DNA of 64,000 nt. Source: Chthoniobacterales bacterium. GTDB lineage: Bacteria; Verrucomicrobiota; Verrucomicrobiia; Chthoniobacterales; UBA10450. The notes beneath the pieces are model-generated. The model was not told the DNA's origin. It searched no databases and saw only the letters and a list, made by a program, of their open reading frames with translations. This document shows positions 35,591-45,520 of the stretch, in pieces. Position numbers and translations under genes: made by a program. Where the stretch lies: positions 19,592 through 83,591 of the forward strand of contig JACDGS010000015.1 in assembly GCA_013821455.1 (NCBI GenBank), in the 5' to 3' direction. Positions within the stretch are counted from its first letter, which is position 1. Every line of letters starts with the position of its first letter.

Positions 35591-38500
35591 TCAACTGCGG
35601 CGCACTTCGAGTTGGCGTCGCAAGATCCAGTGGAGGAGCGCGAGTAACCCCAAGCTCGAAAGGACGAGCACGAGGGTGTTGAAAACAAACACGCTCACGG
35701 CCGTGTTGAAGTAGCGCTTTTGCGCGCCAAAGAAAACGTTAGGCCGGCCACCGCGGCGGTAATCGCTTTGCTCCATCTCAGCATTCGAAATCAGGTCGGA
35801 GACCTTTTGGTTCACGTAAAGCTGCTCTGCAGTGAGCGGACCGTTCGCATACGCAAAGTAGCGCCGTTGAAACGGCATTTCCCCGCTCAGAATCCGATCG
35901 ATCTGCTGGAGATAGCGATCGATTTCGCGACTGGTGTGCGCTTCGAGGCCGGAAAGGACGGCGAGCGTCTCCTTCAAATCGTCGAGTCGTTTGGCATCGC
36001 CCGGGTTGCTCTCGTGGCGAGCGACGATCATGTCGATTTGCCGCTGGGCTTCGTCCTGCCTTTTCGTTAGGGGATTCAGTTTCGCCTGAGCCACGACGAG
36101 CTCTTCGTAGGACCAGCGCATGGCCACGAACTCGCAGATGAAGGGCACCTGGAGGCGGCTATCCATTTTCTTATTTTCGTCGCTGTCGGGGTGCTCGTGA
36201 AACCAGCGCGCGAAGGTATGCACGAGATCGAGGTTGCGATTCATGTCCTGATATTTGATCAGCGCGCCTCCCATTACGATCTGCGGGATGAGGACGAAAG
36301 GCACTACGTTGGCGGCCGTTTTCGGGTCGGCCACGACGGATGAGACCACCAAGCCTAACGATACGCCACTCATTGCAGTCATGAAAACGATCGCAAGATC
36401 GGGCCAGAACATGCCGCGAATCCCGAGAATTGTGCTTCCGATGAGAAGGAAGAGAACAGACTGCACGAGAGCGAACACGCCTAACGACACCGTCTTCGCG
36501 AAGATATAATAGCTCAGGCGGACGTTGAGATTCCGCTCTCGCTGTAGAGTCGCGCGATCGCGAATAATGTCGTCGGCGCTATTCGTTAGGCCAAGGAACA
36601 TCGCGACGATGAGCGTGAGGAAAAGGAATGTCGGAATGTGATAGGCCGAGGCGAAGTCGTACTGGCCGCTATCGGAATAACGCAGAATCAACCCGATGAA
36701 GACCGCGAGGAGCGGAGCGAAACCGATAGTGACCACGAGATTGCCCCGGTTGCGCAGCTTGCTGAGGAAGGCGCGGCGCAAAAGCGTGCGCAGTTGCGTC
36801 CACTCATCGTGCCAGCGGATCGGCTCGCGTAATTTTTGCGGCGGGGCCGGCGGCAACGGCAGGACCGGGTCGCGCCGCAGCGGCACCTGCTTCACATCCT
36901 GGATGAGGCGAAACGCTTCGTATTTATCGCGCCAAAATTCCGGCGAATAACGACGCGCCGGCATGAGTTGGCCGCGATTATTCTCCTCGTAAATAATGTC
37001 GCCGCTCAGATCGCGCAGCGGCGTTTCGAGAACGTCGAAAATAAATTCCGGACGCGTCGTGCCGCAGGCTTCGCACGCGCCGAGATCCGCGCCGAATTGA
37101 TGCTGATGTTCCGCCTCCGCGAAATAACGGAGCATGTCGCTCGGCGTGCCGAAAAAGACGAGTCGCCCGCCCTTATCGAGCAGGATGGCCTTGTGAAACA
37201 TCTGGAAAAGTTTCGAACTCGGCTGGTGAATTGTAACAATGATTATTTTGTTATGCGCCATCCCGCGAATGATCTCGATGACGTGCTCGGAATCTTTCGA
37301 AGACAAACCGGAGGTCGGTTCGTCGAAGAGATAAACGTCGGCCGAGCCGATCATATCGAGACCGATATTGAGGCGTTTGCGCTCGCCGCCGCTGAGCGTT
37401 TTTTTCACCGGGCTGCCGACGACGCTGTCACGGCGTTCGCTTAAGCCGAGCTCGAGCAATTTCGCATCCAGCCGCCGCGTGCGATCACGCCGCGAAAGAT
37501 GTGGCGAGCGAATCGCGGCCGCGAATTGCAGGTTCTCGCCGATCGTGAGCTGTTCATCGAACGCATCCTCCTGTGGGATATAGCTAACGTAGCGTTTGAG
37601 CGCGTCGAGGTTTTGGTAGAGCGGCTGGCCGTTGAGCAGGATGTCGCCGCGGGTCGGTTGCAGTTGGCCGCCGACGACGCGCATGAGCGTGCTCTTGCCC
37701 GAGCCGCTCGCGCCCATGACGCAAACCAGCTCACCGCGATTGACCGCGAAGCTGATGGCTTCCAGCGCCACGTCGCTGTTGCTGAAGTGATGGTTAACGT
37801 CCACTACCTCTAGGTTGCGAATGATGTTGCGTTCTTCCTCGATGATTCGTTCCGAAAAATCGCACCGCAGAAATTGGCCGACATCGATCCGAATGGTGTC
37901 GCCATCAGCGAGCGGCGCGGTCGTACGCACTGCGAGGTCGCCCACCATGATCGGTCGGTCCGATTCGAGCACTTCGAGCGTGCCGACGCGCTTGTCGTAA
38001 TCGCACAAAATTTTCAGGAGCACGTCGCCTGCGGTTCCGGGTGAAAGGAGAATGTCGTCCGCTTCGAGCAGGCTCGGATTATTCGAGACGAGATATTCCG
38101 ACTTCGAGGCCTTGAGTTGAAAACGTCCGCCCATCGCGCGTGCGCGGCGGCGCAGATCGACGAGGTCCAGCTCGGTGTCGTTGTGAAAAACGATCCGATC
38201 TTCCAGGGCCGCCTCGACTTTGGTTCCGGCTTTGAGGTCGATTCCATTCAAAGTCGCGCGCACATCGCGCAACGCCTTGACCTTCACTTTCAAACCGAAA
38301 GTGACCTCGAGTGAACTATCGCGCGACTTTACGCGCTCCATTTCCACTTCGTCGGAATCGCGATTCACCCGGACGAAAATTTGTGGGAGCGAAACGTTTT
38401 TCTTGGCGTTGAAATAAGTCGCGAGATCCTGAAACGAAAGCACCTGATCGCCGATGAGAATGCGCTGGCCCGGATAGATGCGGCAGAAGCCTCCGCGCGC

Positions 38501-39202
38501 GAGTGGCCGTCCGCGCACCGAGACGGGTTGGGTGCTGTAGTTTTTCAGGAGGATGAGATCGTGATAACGAAACGCGAGGAGCCGATCGCTTTCCGTTAGG
38601 CTCTTTAGCACTACATCGGAATGGCCGTTGGTGCCAAACGAAACCGCCTCGAGCGGGGAAGCGCCACGCTGATAAACGCCGGGATCGGATTCCTCCGAAG
38701 CGTTCAATTGATAAACAATATCAATCGCCTGCGCCGCCATGCCGAGCTGCGACATGAAAGAGTAAAACGCGACGACCTGTTCCTGCTTCAGCCCGGCTTG
38801 CGAAATCAAATCGTAGAGCTGAACACCGAGCATGATTTTGCGATCGGCGCTGAGCGAAGCGGCCAGCTTTTGCGCCATGGCCGAGAGATCCTGCTGCTCG
38901 TAAAGCGCCTGCCGGAAAAGCATCCGCAACTCGGAGTAAACCGTCTCCGGATAATCGTAGCGGAGAAAGCCTAACGAGGAATCGATTTCCTCCTCCAGCA
39001 GCACGCCATCGGCTTTCGAAAAACTCGCCAGCACCTGGATGAGCAAGGGCAAAAGATTAGGCCCTTCCGAAACGCTGCGGGGTTTGCGCATCGCCCGGCG
39101 CATCCAACGCCGGCTGCGCCGCCGAAAGCGATAGGCCAGCGGCGTCATGCGCTGGACGGCGCGATCGATCCGGTCTGCTACTGATGAGACAAATTCTGAC
39201 AT
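35591..39202 (-). CDS. Very large ABCG-type transporter with TerB-like and beta-rich N-terminal domains
   Basis: 1203 residues from the ATG at 39202 (a TTG at 39220 is also in frame). Order: a basic start, a TerB-like helical domain (about 45-170: ASFSKADGVLLEEEIDSSL), a beta-rich region of about 300 residues with an FHA-like end (VGDLAVRTTAPLADGDTIRI), an ATPase with Walker A GASGSGKST, signature LSGGERKR and Walker B VYLFDEPTSGLS, then six membrane helices (LVVTIGFAPLLAVFIGLIL to VVPFVLIPQIVMGGAL) broken by a long loop with CEACG. A full transporter would be a dimer. FHA-like domains bind phosphothreonine, so control by a Ser/Thr kinase is possible. The substrate is unknown. Confidence 0.82.
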   Translation of the reverse strand: MSEFVSSVADRIDRAVQRMTPLAYRFRRRSRRWMRRAMRKPRSVSEGPNLLPLLIQVLASFSKADGVLLEEEIDSSLGFLRYDYPETVYSELRMLFRQALYEQQDLSAMAQKLAASLSADRKIMLGVQLYDLISQAGLKQEQVVAFYSFMSQLGMAAQAIDIVYQLNASEESDPGVYQRGASPLEAVSFGTNGHSDVVLKSLTESDRLLAFRYHDLILLKNYSTQPVSVRGRPLARGGFCRIYPGQRILIGDQVLSFQDLATYFNAKKNVSLPQIFVRVNRDSDEVEMERVKSRDSSLEVTFGLKVKVKALRDVRATLNGIDLKAGTKVEAALEDRIVFHNDTELDLVDLRRRARAMGGRFQLKASKSEYLVSNNPSLLEADDILLSPGTAGDVLLKILCDYDKRVGTLEVLESDRPIMVGDLAVRTTAPLADGDTIRIDVGQFLRCDFSERIIEEERNIIRNLEVVDVNHHFSNSDVALEAISFAVNRGELVCVMGASGSGKSTLMRVVGGQLQPTRGDILLNGQPLYQNLDALKRYVSYIPQEDAFDEQLTIGENLQFAAAIRSPHLSRRDRTRRLDAKLLELGLSERRDSVVGSPVKKTLSGGERKRLNIGLDMIGSADVYLFDEPTSGLSSKDSEHVIEIIRGMAHNKIIIVTIHQPSSKLFQMFHKAILLDKGGRLVFFGTPSDMLRYFAEAEHQHQFGADLGACEACGTTRPEFIFDVLETPLRDLSGDIIYEENNRGQLMPARRYSPEFWRDKYEAFRLIQDVKQVPLRRDPVLPLPPAPPQKLREPIRWHDEWTQLRTLLRRAFLSKLRNRGNLVVTIGFAPLLAVFIGLILRYSDSGQYDFASAYHIPTFLFLTLIVAMFLGLTNSADDIIRDRATLQRERNLNVRLSYYIFAKTVSLGVFALVQSVLFLLIGSTILGIRGMFWPDLAIVFMTAMSGVSLGLVVSSVVADPKTAANVVPFVLIPQIVMGGALIKYQDMNRNLDLVHTFARWFHEHPDSDENKKMDSRLQVPFICEFVAMRWSYEELVVAQAKLNPLTKRQDEAQRQIDMIVARHESNPGDAKRLDDLKETLAVLSGLEAHTSREIDRYLQQIDRILSGEMPFQRRYFAYANGPLTAEQLYVNQKVSDLISNAEMEQSDYRRGGRPNVFFGAQKRYFNTAVSVFVFNTLVLVLSSLGLLALLHWILRRQLEVRRS

Positions 39203-39372
39203 TTTTGGATTCGGCGGCAAAATTACCCGCGTCTATTGCGAGGCGCAATGAACCTCGCGGCCTTCCGCGTTGTCTTAGGGAAAGCAGGATTCGGCCCGGG
39301 TCCTGCTCTTTTGCAATGCCAATCGCTTCATGATACTTATTTTGCTCGCGCTTTCCGGACGCGATTTCTCCT

Positions 39373-41418
39373 ATGGCTCAGCCCGATCGTAACTCTTCCA
39401 AAGAAAACAAACCCCGCGGCGGCGATCCCAATTTCAACTGGCGTGGCGTCATTCTGTTCGCGATCGCGTTTGCCCTCATCGGGCTCGCGATTCTTTTCCG
39501 CGGCGGCGCCGGTTACACCACGGAAGAAAACGTTCCCTACAATCGTTTCCTCGAACTGCTCGATCACAAACAGCTCGTTAACGATCCAAAATATCCGCTC
39601 CTTCTTGTGGTCGAGGACGGCCGGCCGACGCAAAGCATTCGCGGCGCTTATTTGCGGCCAGGAGTTGGCAACGCGCCCGCGCAACAGGTGCCGTTCCGCA
39701 CCACGATCTACCTAAATTTCACGACCGATCTGCAGCAGAAATTGGCTGATGCGAACATGCAGCCCGCGATTCGCACGGAGTCTAATGTTCTCGCGCAAGC
39801 GGTCATTGGCTTTGTGCCGATCGCGCTCTTCCTCTTGGTTCTCTATTTTCTTTTCCGCCAGCAAATCAGGATGGCGGGCAAAGGCGCGCTGAACTTCGGC
39901 AAATCGAAGGCGCGCATGCTGGCGCGGGATAAAAACAAAATCACCTTCCGCGATGTCGCCGGTGTAGAAGAGGCGAAAGATGAAGTGCAGGAGCTGGTCG
40001 AGTTCCTGCGCGATCCGAAAAAATTTCAGAAGTTAGGCGGACGAATTCCCAAGGGCGTGTTGCTCGTTGGGCCGCCGGGAACAGGGAAGACGCTTCTTGC
40101 ACGCGCCATCGCGGGCGAGGCGGATGTTCCGTTTTTCTCGATCAGCGGTTCGGACTTTGTCGAGATGTTCGTCGGTGTCGGCGCGAGCCGTGTGCGCGAC
40201 ATGTTTGAGCAAGGCAAGAAATCTGCGCCGTGCATTATTTTTATCGACGAAATCGACGCGGTCGGTCGCCATCGCGGGCATGGTGTCGGCGGCGGGCATG
40301 ACGAACGCGAGCAGACGTTGAATGCGTTGCTCGTCGAGATGGATGGCTTCGATACGCAGGAAGGCGTCATCATCATCGCGGCCACGAACCGCCCCGATGT
40401 GCTCGATCCCGCGCTGCTGCGCCCGGGTCGTTTCGATCGCCAGATCACGGTGAATTTGCCGGACGTAAAAGGCCGCGAGGAAATCCTCCGCGTTCACTCC
40501 AAGAAAGTGAAACTCGCGGAAGGCGTCGATATGGGTGTCGTCGCGCGCGGCACACCCGGATATTCCGGCGCGGAGTTGGCGAATGTGATCAACGAAGCGG
40601 CGCTTCTTGCGGCGCGGCGCGGTTTAAAAGGCATTGGTCTTCCCGAGCTCGAAGAAGCGCGCGACAAAGTGCGTTGGGGCAAGGAACGCCGCAGCCTCGC
40701 GCTGAGCGAAAAGGAAAAGACCAACACCGCCTATCACGAAGCCGGCCACGCGCTCTTGCTCGAATTGCTCGAACACACCGAGCCCTTGCACAAGGTCACC
40801 ATCATCCCGCGCGGCCCATCGTTAGGCAGCACGATGTGGCTTCCACTCGAAGATAAATACACCCAGCGCCGCAACGAGCTGCTCGACGATCTCGTCGTGA
40901 GCATGGGCGGCCGCGTCGCAGAGGAAATTGTCTTCGGCGACGTCACGAGCGGCGCACGCGGCGACATTCAGATGGCCACTCGGCTCGCGCGCAAAATGGT
41001 TTGCGAATGGGGCATGAGCGAAAAGATGGGCATGGTCGAATACGGTGAACACGAGGATTACGTGTTCCTCGGCCGCGACATTTCGCGGGCCCGCGACTAC
41101 AGCGAAGCGACCGCCGAGCAAATCGATCGCGAAGTGCGCAAGCTGGTGGACGACGCCTACTCGCGCGCGACGCAAATGCTCACCGCGCAGCGCGCCAAGC
41201 TTGAGATCATCGCCAAAGCCCTCCTCGAATTCGAAACCCTCGATGGCGGGCAAATTCGCGAAATCATCGAGCACGGACGGATGCTCAATCCGCCGCCAGG
41301 TCCTTTGCCTCCGGCTTCCGGGGAAAAGATGGCGCCGGAAAAACCGCCCAAGCAAGTGGTCATCGCGCCTGACGTCGCTCCGCCTCTGGGCGGCGGACTG
41401 AGCGGCGCGCCCGCCTAA
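39373..41418 (+). CDS. ftsH: ATP-dependent zinc metalloprotease FtsH
   Basis: 681 residues. Two membrane helices (about 24-43 and 143-162) flank the outer domain. The AAA module has Walker A GPPGTGKT (233-240), Walker [14 protein letters not shown], the second region of homology ([21 protein letters not shown]) and pore motif [16 protein letters not shown]. The zinc site HEAGH is at 455-459. It degrades misfolded membrane proteins and short-lived regulators. The C-terminal tail is Pro-rich ([14 protein letters not shown]). It lies divergently from the large ABC transporter. The stop codon is immediately followed by a CCTAACG word (41414-41420). Confidence 0.97.
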   Translation: MAQPDRNSSKENKPRGGDPNFNWRGVILFAIAFALIGLAILFRGGAGYTTEENVPYNRFLELLDHKQLVNDPKYPLLLVVEDGRPTQSIRGAYLRPGVGNAPAQQVPFRTTIYLNFTTDLQQKLADANMQPAIRTESNVLAQAVIGFVPIALFLLVLYFLFRQQIRMAGKGALNFGKSKARMLARDKNKITFRDVAGVEEAKDEVQELVEFLRDPKKFQKLGGRIPKGVLLVGPPGTGKTLLARAIAGEADVPFFSISGSDFVEMFVGVGASRVRDMFEQGKKSAPCIIFIDEIDAVGRHRGHGVGGGHDEREQTLNALLVEMDGFDTQEGVIIIAATNRPDVLDPALLRPGRFDRQITVNLPDVKGREEILRVHSKKVKLAEGVDMGVVARGTPGYSGAELANVINEAALLAARRGLKGIGLPELEEARDKVRWGKERRSLALSEKEKTNTAYHEAGHALLLELLEHTEPLHKVTIIPRGPSLGSTMWLPLEDKYTQRRNELLDDLVVSMGGRVAEEIVFGDVTSGARGDIQMATRLARKMVCEWGMSEKMGMVEYGEHEDYVFLGRDISRARDYSEATAEQIDREVRKLVDDAYSRATQMLTAQRAKLEIIAKALLEFETLDGGQIREIIEHGRMLNPPPGPLPPASGEKMAPEKPPKQVVIAPDVAPPLGGGLSGAPA

Positions 41419-41440
41419 CGACGCTTAGGCTTTCCGCTTC

Positions 41441-41562
41441 CGTCATCCCGAGCGCAGTGAAGCGAAGCGCAACGGAGTCGAGGGATCCCGTCGAGCAATC
41501 CCGTCGAGCAATCCACAGCTTCGCCGCGTATTGATTTCGCTACGCCCCGCTCGGGATAACGG
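41441..41562. repeat. REP-like palindrome overlapping the end of a methyltransferase gene
   Basis: The left arm CGTCATCCCGAGCGCAGTG and the right arm GCTCGGGATAACGG enclose GAGGGATCCCGTCGAGCAAT-type inner sequence; AATCCCGTCGAGC occurs twice in tandem. The right arm lies inside the 3' end of the gene at 41540-42271, which takes its last codons and its stop from the repeat (VIPSGA). Confidence 0.75.
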
Positions 41563-42271
41563 CCTTCGGTGGAAACAGAACGTTCTCCCGTTCCACCGCC
41601 GCGCCGCGCCGCAGAAAAACCTCGAGGATTTCCGGCGTGTAATATTCCCCGGCGTAAGCCGGATTAAGTCCAAAAAAAATCTGTCCGCCTGGATTTAAAT
41701 GGCGCTCCAGATCCGCGATGAGAAACTCCCACTCGTTAGGCCCCCAGCGCCAGGAGTTGTCTTTCCCGCCGTGAAATGCAGTCGAGAACGCCGTGATCAA
41801 GTCGAACTTGCGCCCGAAATCCGGGAGTGCCTCTTCCGCCTCGATGCGGTAAATGCCGCGTTCCACGCCTAACAACTTCACTAATTCATCGAAAACCGGA
41901 ATCCCGCCGGTATCGAGTCCGAGGCCGCGATGCCCTTGTGCCTGGGCGACGAAAAGGAAAAAGCCACCGCCGCAGCCGAGGTCGAGAATATCCTTCGGAC
42001 TCGTTAGGTGAAGATTGAGATCCTGCACGCGGCGAATATTGAGGCGCAAATATTTTTCCAGCTCGAGATACTTCGCGTAATGCCGCCAGCTCGCCGGCGC
42101 GGTCGACGGCGGCGAGCCTAACTCAGCGCGCAACTTGCGCAGCCGCTCCTGATCGATCCTGGCGAGCAGCGGCGCGAGCGGAATAGGATGCAGCCCGCGC
42201 CGCAGACGACGCCACGACCTGCGATACGTTAGCGGCTGAAAAACTTTCGCGATTTTGTGGTAGAACTTCAC
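41540..42271 (-). CDS. Class I SAM-dependent methyltransferase
   Basis: 243 residues. The SAM-binding core is DILDLGCGGGFFLFVAQAQGHRGLGLDTGG, followed by FDLITAFSTAFHG and the final-motif region LERHLNPGGQIFFGLNP. The target is unknown; such stand-alone enzymes often modify lipids or sugars. The start ATG overlaps the stop of rarA by four bases, so they are coupled. The final residues VIPSGA come from a REP-like palindrome, indicating that the original stop codon was displaced or lost. Confidence 0.8.
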   Translation of the reverse strand: MKFYHKIAKVFQPLTYRRSWRRLRRGLHPIPLAPLLARIDQERLRKLRAELGSPPSTAPASWRHYAKYLELEKYLRLNIRRVQDLNLHLTSPKDILDLGCGGGFFLFVAQAQGHRGLGLDTGGIPVFDELVKLLGVERGIYRIEAEEALPDFGRKFDLITAFSTAFHGGKDNSWRWGPNEWEFLIADLERHLNPGGQIFFGLNPAYAGEYYTPEILEVFLRRGAAVERENVLFPPKAVIPSGA

Positions 42272-43440
42272 GCCTCACGATCCGGATTAACGGGAAAATG
42301 CTTATTCTTTAGTCTCTCCGGAACTCGTTCGGTTTGCTCCGACTCGATTTCCTCCGTCGCCGCGCCTAACGACTCGTAGGCTTCGCGATTCTTTGGCGCG
42401 CGGCACATGTAGCAAACCGCGTGGGCGAGGGGAATGCGCGCTTCCGGCATCCCGACAAACTCAACTGCCTGCTGCGTTGCGATCGCCAACGGGAGCGCTT
42501 CCGCATCCGCCAACCCGACATCTTCACTCGCGAAAATCACAATCCGCCGCGCGATGAAGCGAAAGTCCTCACCGGCGTGCAGCATTTTCGCGAGCCAGTA
42601 AATCGCGCCCTTTTCATCCGAGGCGCGCATGCTTTTGATAAATGCGCTGATGGTATCGTAATGCGCGTCGCCCGCACGGTCGTAAACGATGGCTTTCGTC
42701 TGAATACTCTCCTCCGCGACCTTGAGTGTAAAATGAACAGTCCTTTGCTCGTTAGGCGGAGTTGTCAGAACGCCAATCTCGAGGGCGTTGAGACATTTGC
42801 GCGCGTCGCCGTCACTTAGCTTCGCGAGATGGCGTTTCGCTTCCACGTCCATTCGCACCTTATACTTACCCAGTCCGCGCTCCTTGTCGGCCAGCGCGCG
42901 ATCGATCAGCTCCTCCAGGTCAGTTACGCCTAACGACTCTAACTGGAAGACCTGCGAGCGCGAGACGAGCGCGCTGTTAACATAGAAGAACGGGTTATAA
43001 GTCGTCGCGCCGATGAGTCGCAGGTTTCCGCTTTCCACGTCGGGCAAGAGAATGTCCTGCTGCGCTTTGTTGAAATGATGAATCTCATCGACAAAAAGAA
43101 TCGTCCGCTGACCCGAAGTGCGCCGGCGGTTCGCGGCCGCCGCTACGACCTTGCGCATCTCCGCGACGTTACTTTCCACCCCGCTGAGTTTTTCGAACTT
43201 CGACTCCGTCATGTGCGCGATGATTTGGGCGAGCGTCGTTTTTCCGGTTCCAGGCGGGCCGGAAAGAATCACGGAAGGCAGCCGATCTGCCTCGATCGCG
43301 CGCCGCAGCAGTTTCCCCGGAGAAAGAATGTGCTTTTGCCCCACAAACTCTTCGAGCGAACGCGGACGCATCCGACTCGCGAGCGGCGCCGCGGGGTCTG
43401 TTGCTTCCTCCGTTTCCGGCGCGGTGAAAAGATCATCCAC
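42268..43440 (-). CDS. rarA: Replication-associated recombination protein RarA (MgsA)
   Basis: 390 residues. SRMRPRSLEEFVGQKHIL begins the clamp-loader-like AAA ATPase; then Walker [15 protein letters not shown], Walker B TILFVDEIHHFNKAQQD, sensor GATTYNPFF and the C-terminal helical part (MRASDEKGAIYWLAKMLHAGEDFRFIARR, LPLAIATQQAV). It acts at stalled replication forks. It is slightly shorter than the E. coli protein (447) at the C-terminus. It is coupled to the following methyltransferase by a 4-base overlap. Confidence 0.94.
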   Translation of the reverse strand: MDDLFTAPETEEATDPAAPLASRMRPRSLEEFVGQKHILSPGKLLRRAIEADRLPSVILSGPPGTGKTTLAQIIAHMTESKFEKLSGVESNVAEMRKVVAAAANRRRTSGQRTILFVDEIHHFNKAQQDILLPDVESGNLRLIGATTYNPFFYVNSALVSRSQVFQLESLGVTDLEELIDRALADKERGLGKYKVRMDVEAKRHLAKLSDGDARKCLNALEIGVLTTPPNEQRTVHFTLKVAEESIQTKAIVYDRAGDAHYDTISAFIKSMRASDEKGAIYWLAKMLHAGEDFRFIARRIVIFASEDVGLADAEALPLAIATQQAVEFVGMPEARIPLAHAVCYMCRAPKNREAYESLGAATEEIESEQTERVPERLKNKHFPVNPDREA

Positions 43441-43527
43441 GCGCTAGACTAACGGCGCGTATTTGGTTTGTCAGCCGCTTGACCGAGCCTCACCGCGCCC
43501 GCATTCTTTTTCGCGGCTCACCTTTTC

Positions 43528-44031
43528 ATGAAAACCATTCTCGTTCCGATCGATTTTTCTTCCGCGATGGCGGGCGTCGTCGCACAAGCGCGCGAGTTGG
43601 CGCGCGCCTGTGACGCGGAACTGCATCTGGTCCACGTGCGCGATCTCGCGAGCTTACCGGCATACCCCGCGCCGGCGGTCGGTTTTCCCGGAATGGGTGT
43701 GGCGGAAATGGGAGTGACTGGAGGTGTCACCATGGCGGTGCCCGGACTCCTGCCAGAGGAAATGCCTAACGAAAAGGGACCGGACCGCGTTATAGCTCTG
43801 GCTGAGGAGCTGCGCCATCAAGGCTTGCGCGCATCCGTGCACGAGCGCGCTGGAGCCGTCGTCGAGGAAATTCTCAAGTTGGCCGACGAGTTATCCGCCG
43901 ACCTGATCGTTTTGGGTTCGCACGGTCACGGCTCGGTCTACAACCTGCTTGTAGGAAGTGTAACTGAAGGCGTCATCAAAGCAGGTCGGCATCCCGTATT
44001 GCTCGTTCCGATTGCGGTCGCAGCGAAATAG
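43528..44031 (+). CDS. Universal stress protein
   Basis: 167 residues with KTILVPIDFSSAM at the start and ADLIVLGSHGHGSVYNLLVGSVTEGVIKAGRHPVLLVP at the end, the ATP-binding G-2x-G-9x-G-S pattern of the UspA family. An insertion of about 20 residues rich in Gly, Met and Val (PAVGFPGMGVAEMGVTGGVTMAVPG) interrupts the usual fold after strand 2. It probably binds ATP and supports stress survival. It lies divergently from rarA. Confidence 0.9.
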   Translation: MKTILVPIDFSSAMAGVVAQARELARACDAELHLVHVRDLASLPAYPAPAVGFPGMGVAEMGVTGGVTMAVPGLLPEEMPNEKGPDRVIALAEELRHQGLRASVHERAGAVVEEILKLADELSADLIVLGSHGHGSVYNLLVGSVTEGVIKAGRHPVLLVPIAVAAK

Positions 44032-44080
44032 CGGGCCCGCGGCTTGCGTCCCGCGCCGTTTCTCCGAAAGGTCTGTTCCC

Positions 44081-44974
44081 ATGCGCCCGCGCGGACTTTT
44101 TTTCTCGCTCCTGCTTCTATTCGCCATTCCCGCTGGCCTAACGAGTGCCGCAAAGCTCCCTTTCGAAACGGTCTTTGCAGGACGCGCGACTTTCGACAAG
44201 CTCGTCGCCGAGGCAAAGGCGAATAACTGGCGTGCGCTTCCTCTCGGGGAGCGTGTCGCCACAATCGGTCATGCGCTCACCGGGACGCGCTATAAGTCCT
44301 TCACGTTGGAAATCGACGATCACATCGAGGCGGCCTCCGTTAACTTTAAAGGCGTCGATTGCTGGACCTTCTTTGAAATCTCGCTCGCCTTTGCCCGCAT
44401 GCTCGATGAGTTAGAACCGAGTTGGACGCCGGCGACTTTGCTCCATTACGTCGAACTCGATCGCTACCGCGGCGGCGTTTGCACGGGCGAATACCTTTCC
44501 CGTCTCCACTATCTTGAAGACTGGCTCGCGGATAATGATCGCCGCCGCTTAGTGAATGACCTCACGCGCGACCTCGGGGGCGTGCGCGTGAATCACGCCG
44601 CGCGTGAGATGACGCTGGGCTGGCGCCATTATCGTTATCTCAGGACGGATCCCGCTCTGCTCGAACCTCTCGGAAAAATGGAAGCGAACGTGAGTAGCCG
44701 GCCGCTCTATCAGATTCCTAAGAACCGTGTCGCGCGGATTGAACCTAAGTTAAAAAGCGGCGACATCATTGGCATCATCTCCCGCGATCGTCCGGGGCTT
44801 TACTCGACTTCACATGTAGGTCTGGCCTATCGCGCGAGTGATGGCGTGCTTCATTTTATGCACGCTTCCTCACCGCATAACTATGGCCAGGTCGTGGTCG
44901 ATTCGCGGCTTTCGAGTTATCTCGCCCGCTATCACACGGACACGGGAATTCTTGTCGCGCGCCCTTTGCACTAA
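44081..44974 (+). CDS. DUF1460 protein, N-acetylmuramoyl-L-alanine amidase-like
   Basis: 297 residues from the ATG at 44081. A signal peptide (GLFFSLLLLFAIPAGLTSAA) is followed by the NlpC/P60-related fold: Cys94 in FKGVDCWTFFE, the substrate-pocket segment SRLHYLEDWLADN, and the catalytic His in YSTSHVGLAYR with VLHFMHASS after it. The family hydrolyses bonds in peptidoglycan fragments in the periplasm. It is transcribed with the stress-protein gene 49 bases before it. A REP-like palindrome follows 25 bases after the stop. Confidence 0.82.
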   Translation: MRPRGLFFSLLLLFAIPAGLTSAAKLPFETVFAGRATFDKLVAEAKANNWRALPLGERVATIGHALTGTRYKSFTLEIDDHIEAASVNFKGVDCWTFFEISLAFARMLDELEPSWTPATLLHYVELDRYRGGVCTGEYLSRLHYLEDWLADNDRRRLVNDLTRDLGGVRVNHAAREMTLGWRHYRYLRTDPALLEPLGKMEANVSSRPLYQIPKNRVARIEPKLKSGDIIGIISRDRPGLYSTSHVGLAYRASDGVLHFMHASSPHNYGQVVVDSRLSSYLARYHTDTGILVARPLH

Positions 44975-44998
44975 CAGGGTTCCCACCAAAAGAGTGCG

Positions 44999-45112
44999 TG
45001 TCATCCCGAGCGGAGCGAGGGACCCCGCAAGCGTCTTTTGGCGCTGTTTGCTATCAGATCCCATCGGACGCTTGCGGGGTCCTTCGCCGCGCTGCGCCGG
45101 CTCAGGATGACA
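44999..45112. repeat. REP-like palindrome after the DUF1460 gene
   Basis: The arms are GGGACCCCGCAAGCGTC (left) and GGACGCTTGCGGGGTCC (right), within outer ends TGTCATCCCGAG and CTCAGGATGACA. The long perfect inner stem makes a strong hairpin. The nearest relative is 58048-58162, which shares the GACCCCGCAAGC core. Confidence 0.85.
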
Positions 45113-45227
45113 TGCTTCCACTATCTGTGAGATGGCGGGATGGTTTCGAGAAATGGTGCCTCGGAGAACCGATAGTGCCTAACGAGTAAAGGAGCTGACC
45201 ATCGTCCGCGGCTCGACTTGACGCTCT

Positions 45228-45515
45228 TTAATCATAGCTATCGCGCAACTGACTTACCACCTCGGCCAAACGCTCGACCGCCTTCTCCGCATCGACACCA
45301 GCCGCTTCCAGCCGCGCCACAGCGCCGCGGTCGAGGTTGGCGCGCATAACGTCGATCAGGCTAAGAGCGTTGAAGCGGCCTGCTTTTGTTACCAGCCAAA
45401 TCTCGGCTCGGAATGAGTTAGCGCGCTTCACAAACTCAGCCGCCGGCCGGGCGTGCAGGCCAAGGTTGTTGACGATCGTGATCTCACGCTCGGCATGATG
45501 ATGATGACTCTTCAT
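45228..45515 (-). CDS. HPr-like phosphocarrier protein
   Basis: 95 residues from the ATG at 45515; an in-frame GTG at 45524 overlaps the permease stop. The active-site His is H21 in NNLGLHARPAAEFV, and Ser52 lies in LSLIDVMRANLDRGA at the place of regulatory Ser46. Four consecutive His (residues 4-7) precede the domain. HPr normally takes phosphate from enzyme I to PTS permeases, or regulates through Ser phosphorylation. Here it is the last gene of an ABC importer operon, with no PTS genes nearby, so a regulatory role is more likely. That is an inference. Confidence 0.85.
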   Translation of the reverse strand: MKSHHHHAEREITIVNNLGLHARPAAEFVKRANSFRAEIWLVTKAGRFNALSLIDVMRANLDRGAVARLEAAGVDAEKAVERLAEVVSQLRDSYD

Positions 45516-45520
45516 GGTAA

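Noticed and set aside
39238..39258. Hairpin GCGAGG ... CCTCGC between the ABC gene and ftsH as a terminator
   Set aside because: The stem is only six pairs, has no T-run, and lies between divergent starts, where a terminator is not expected.
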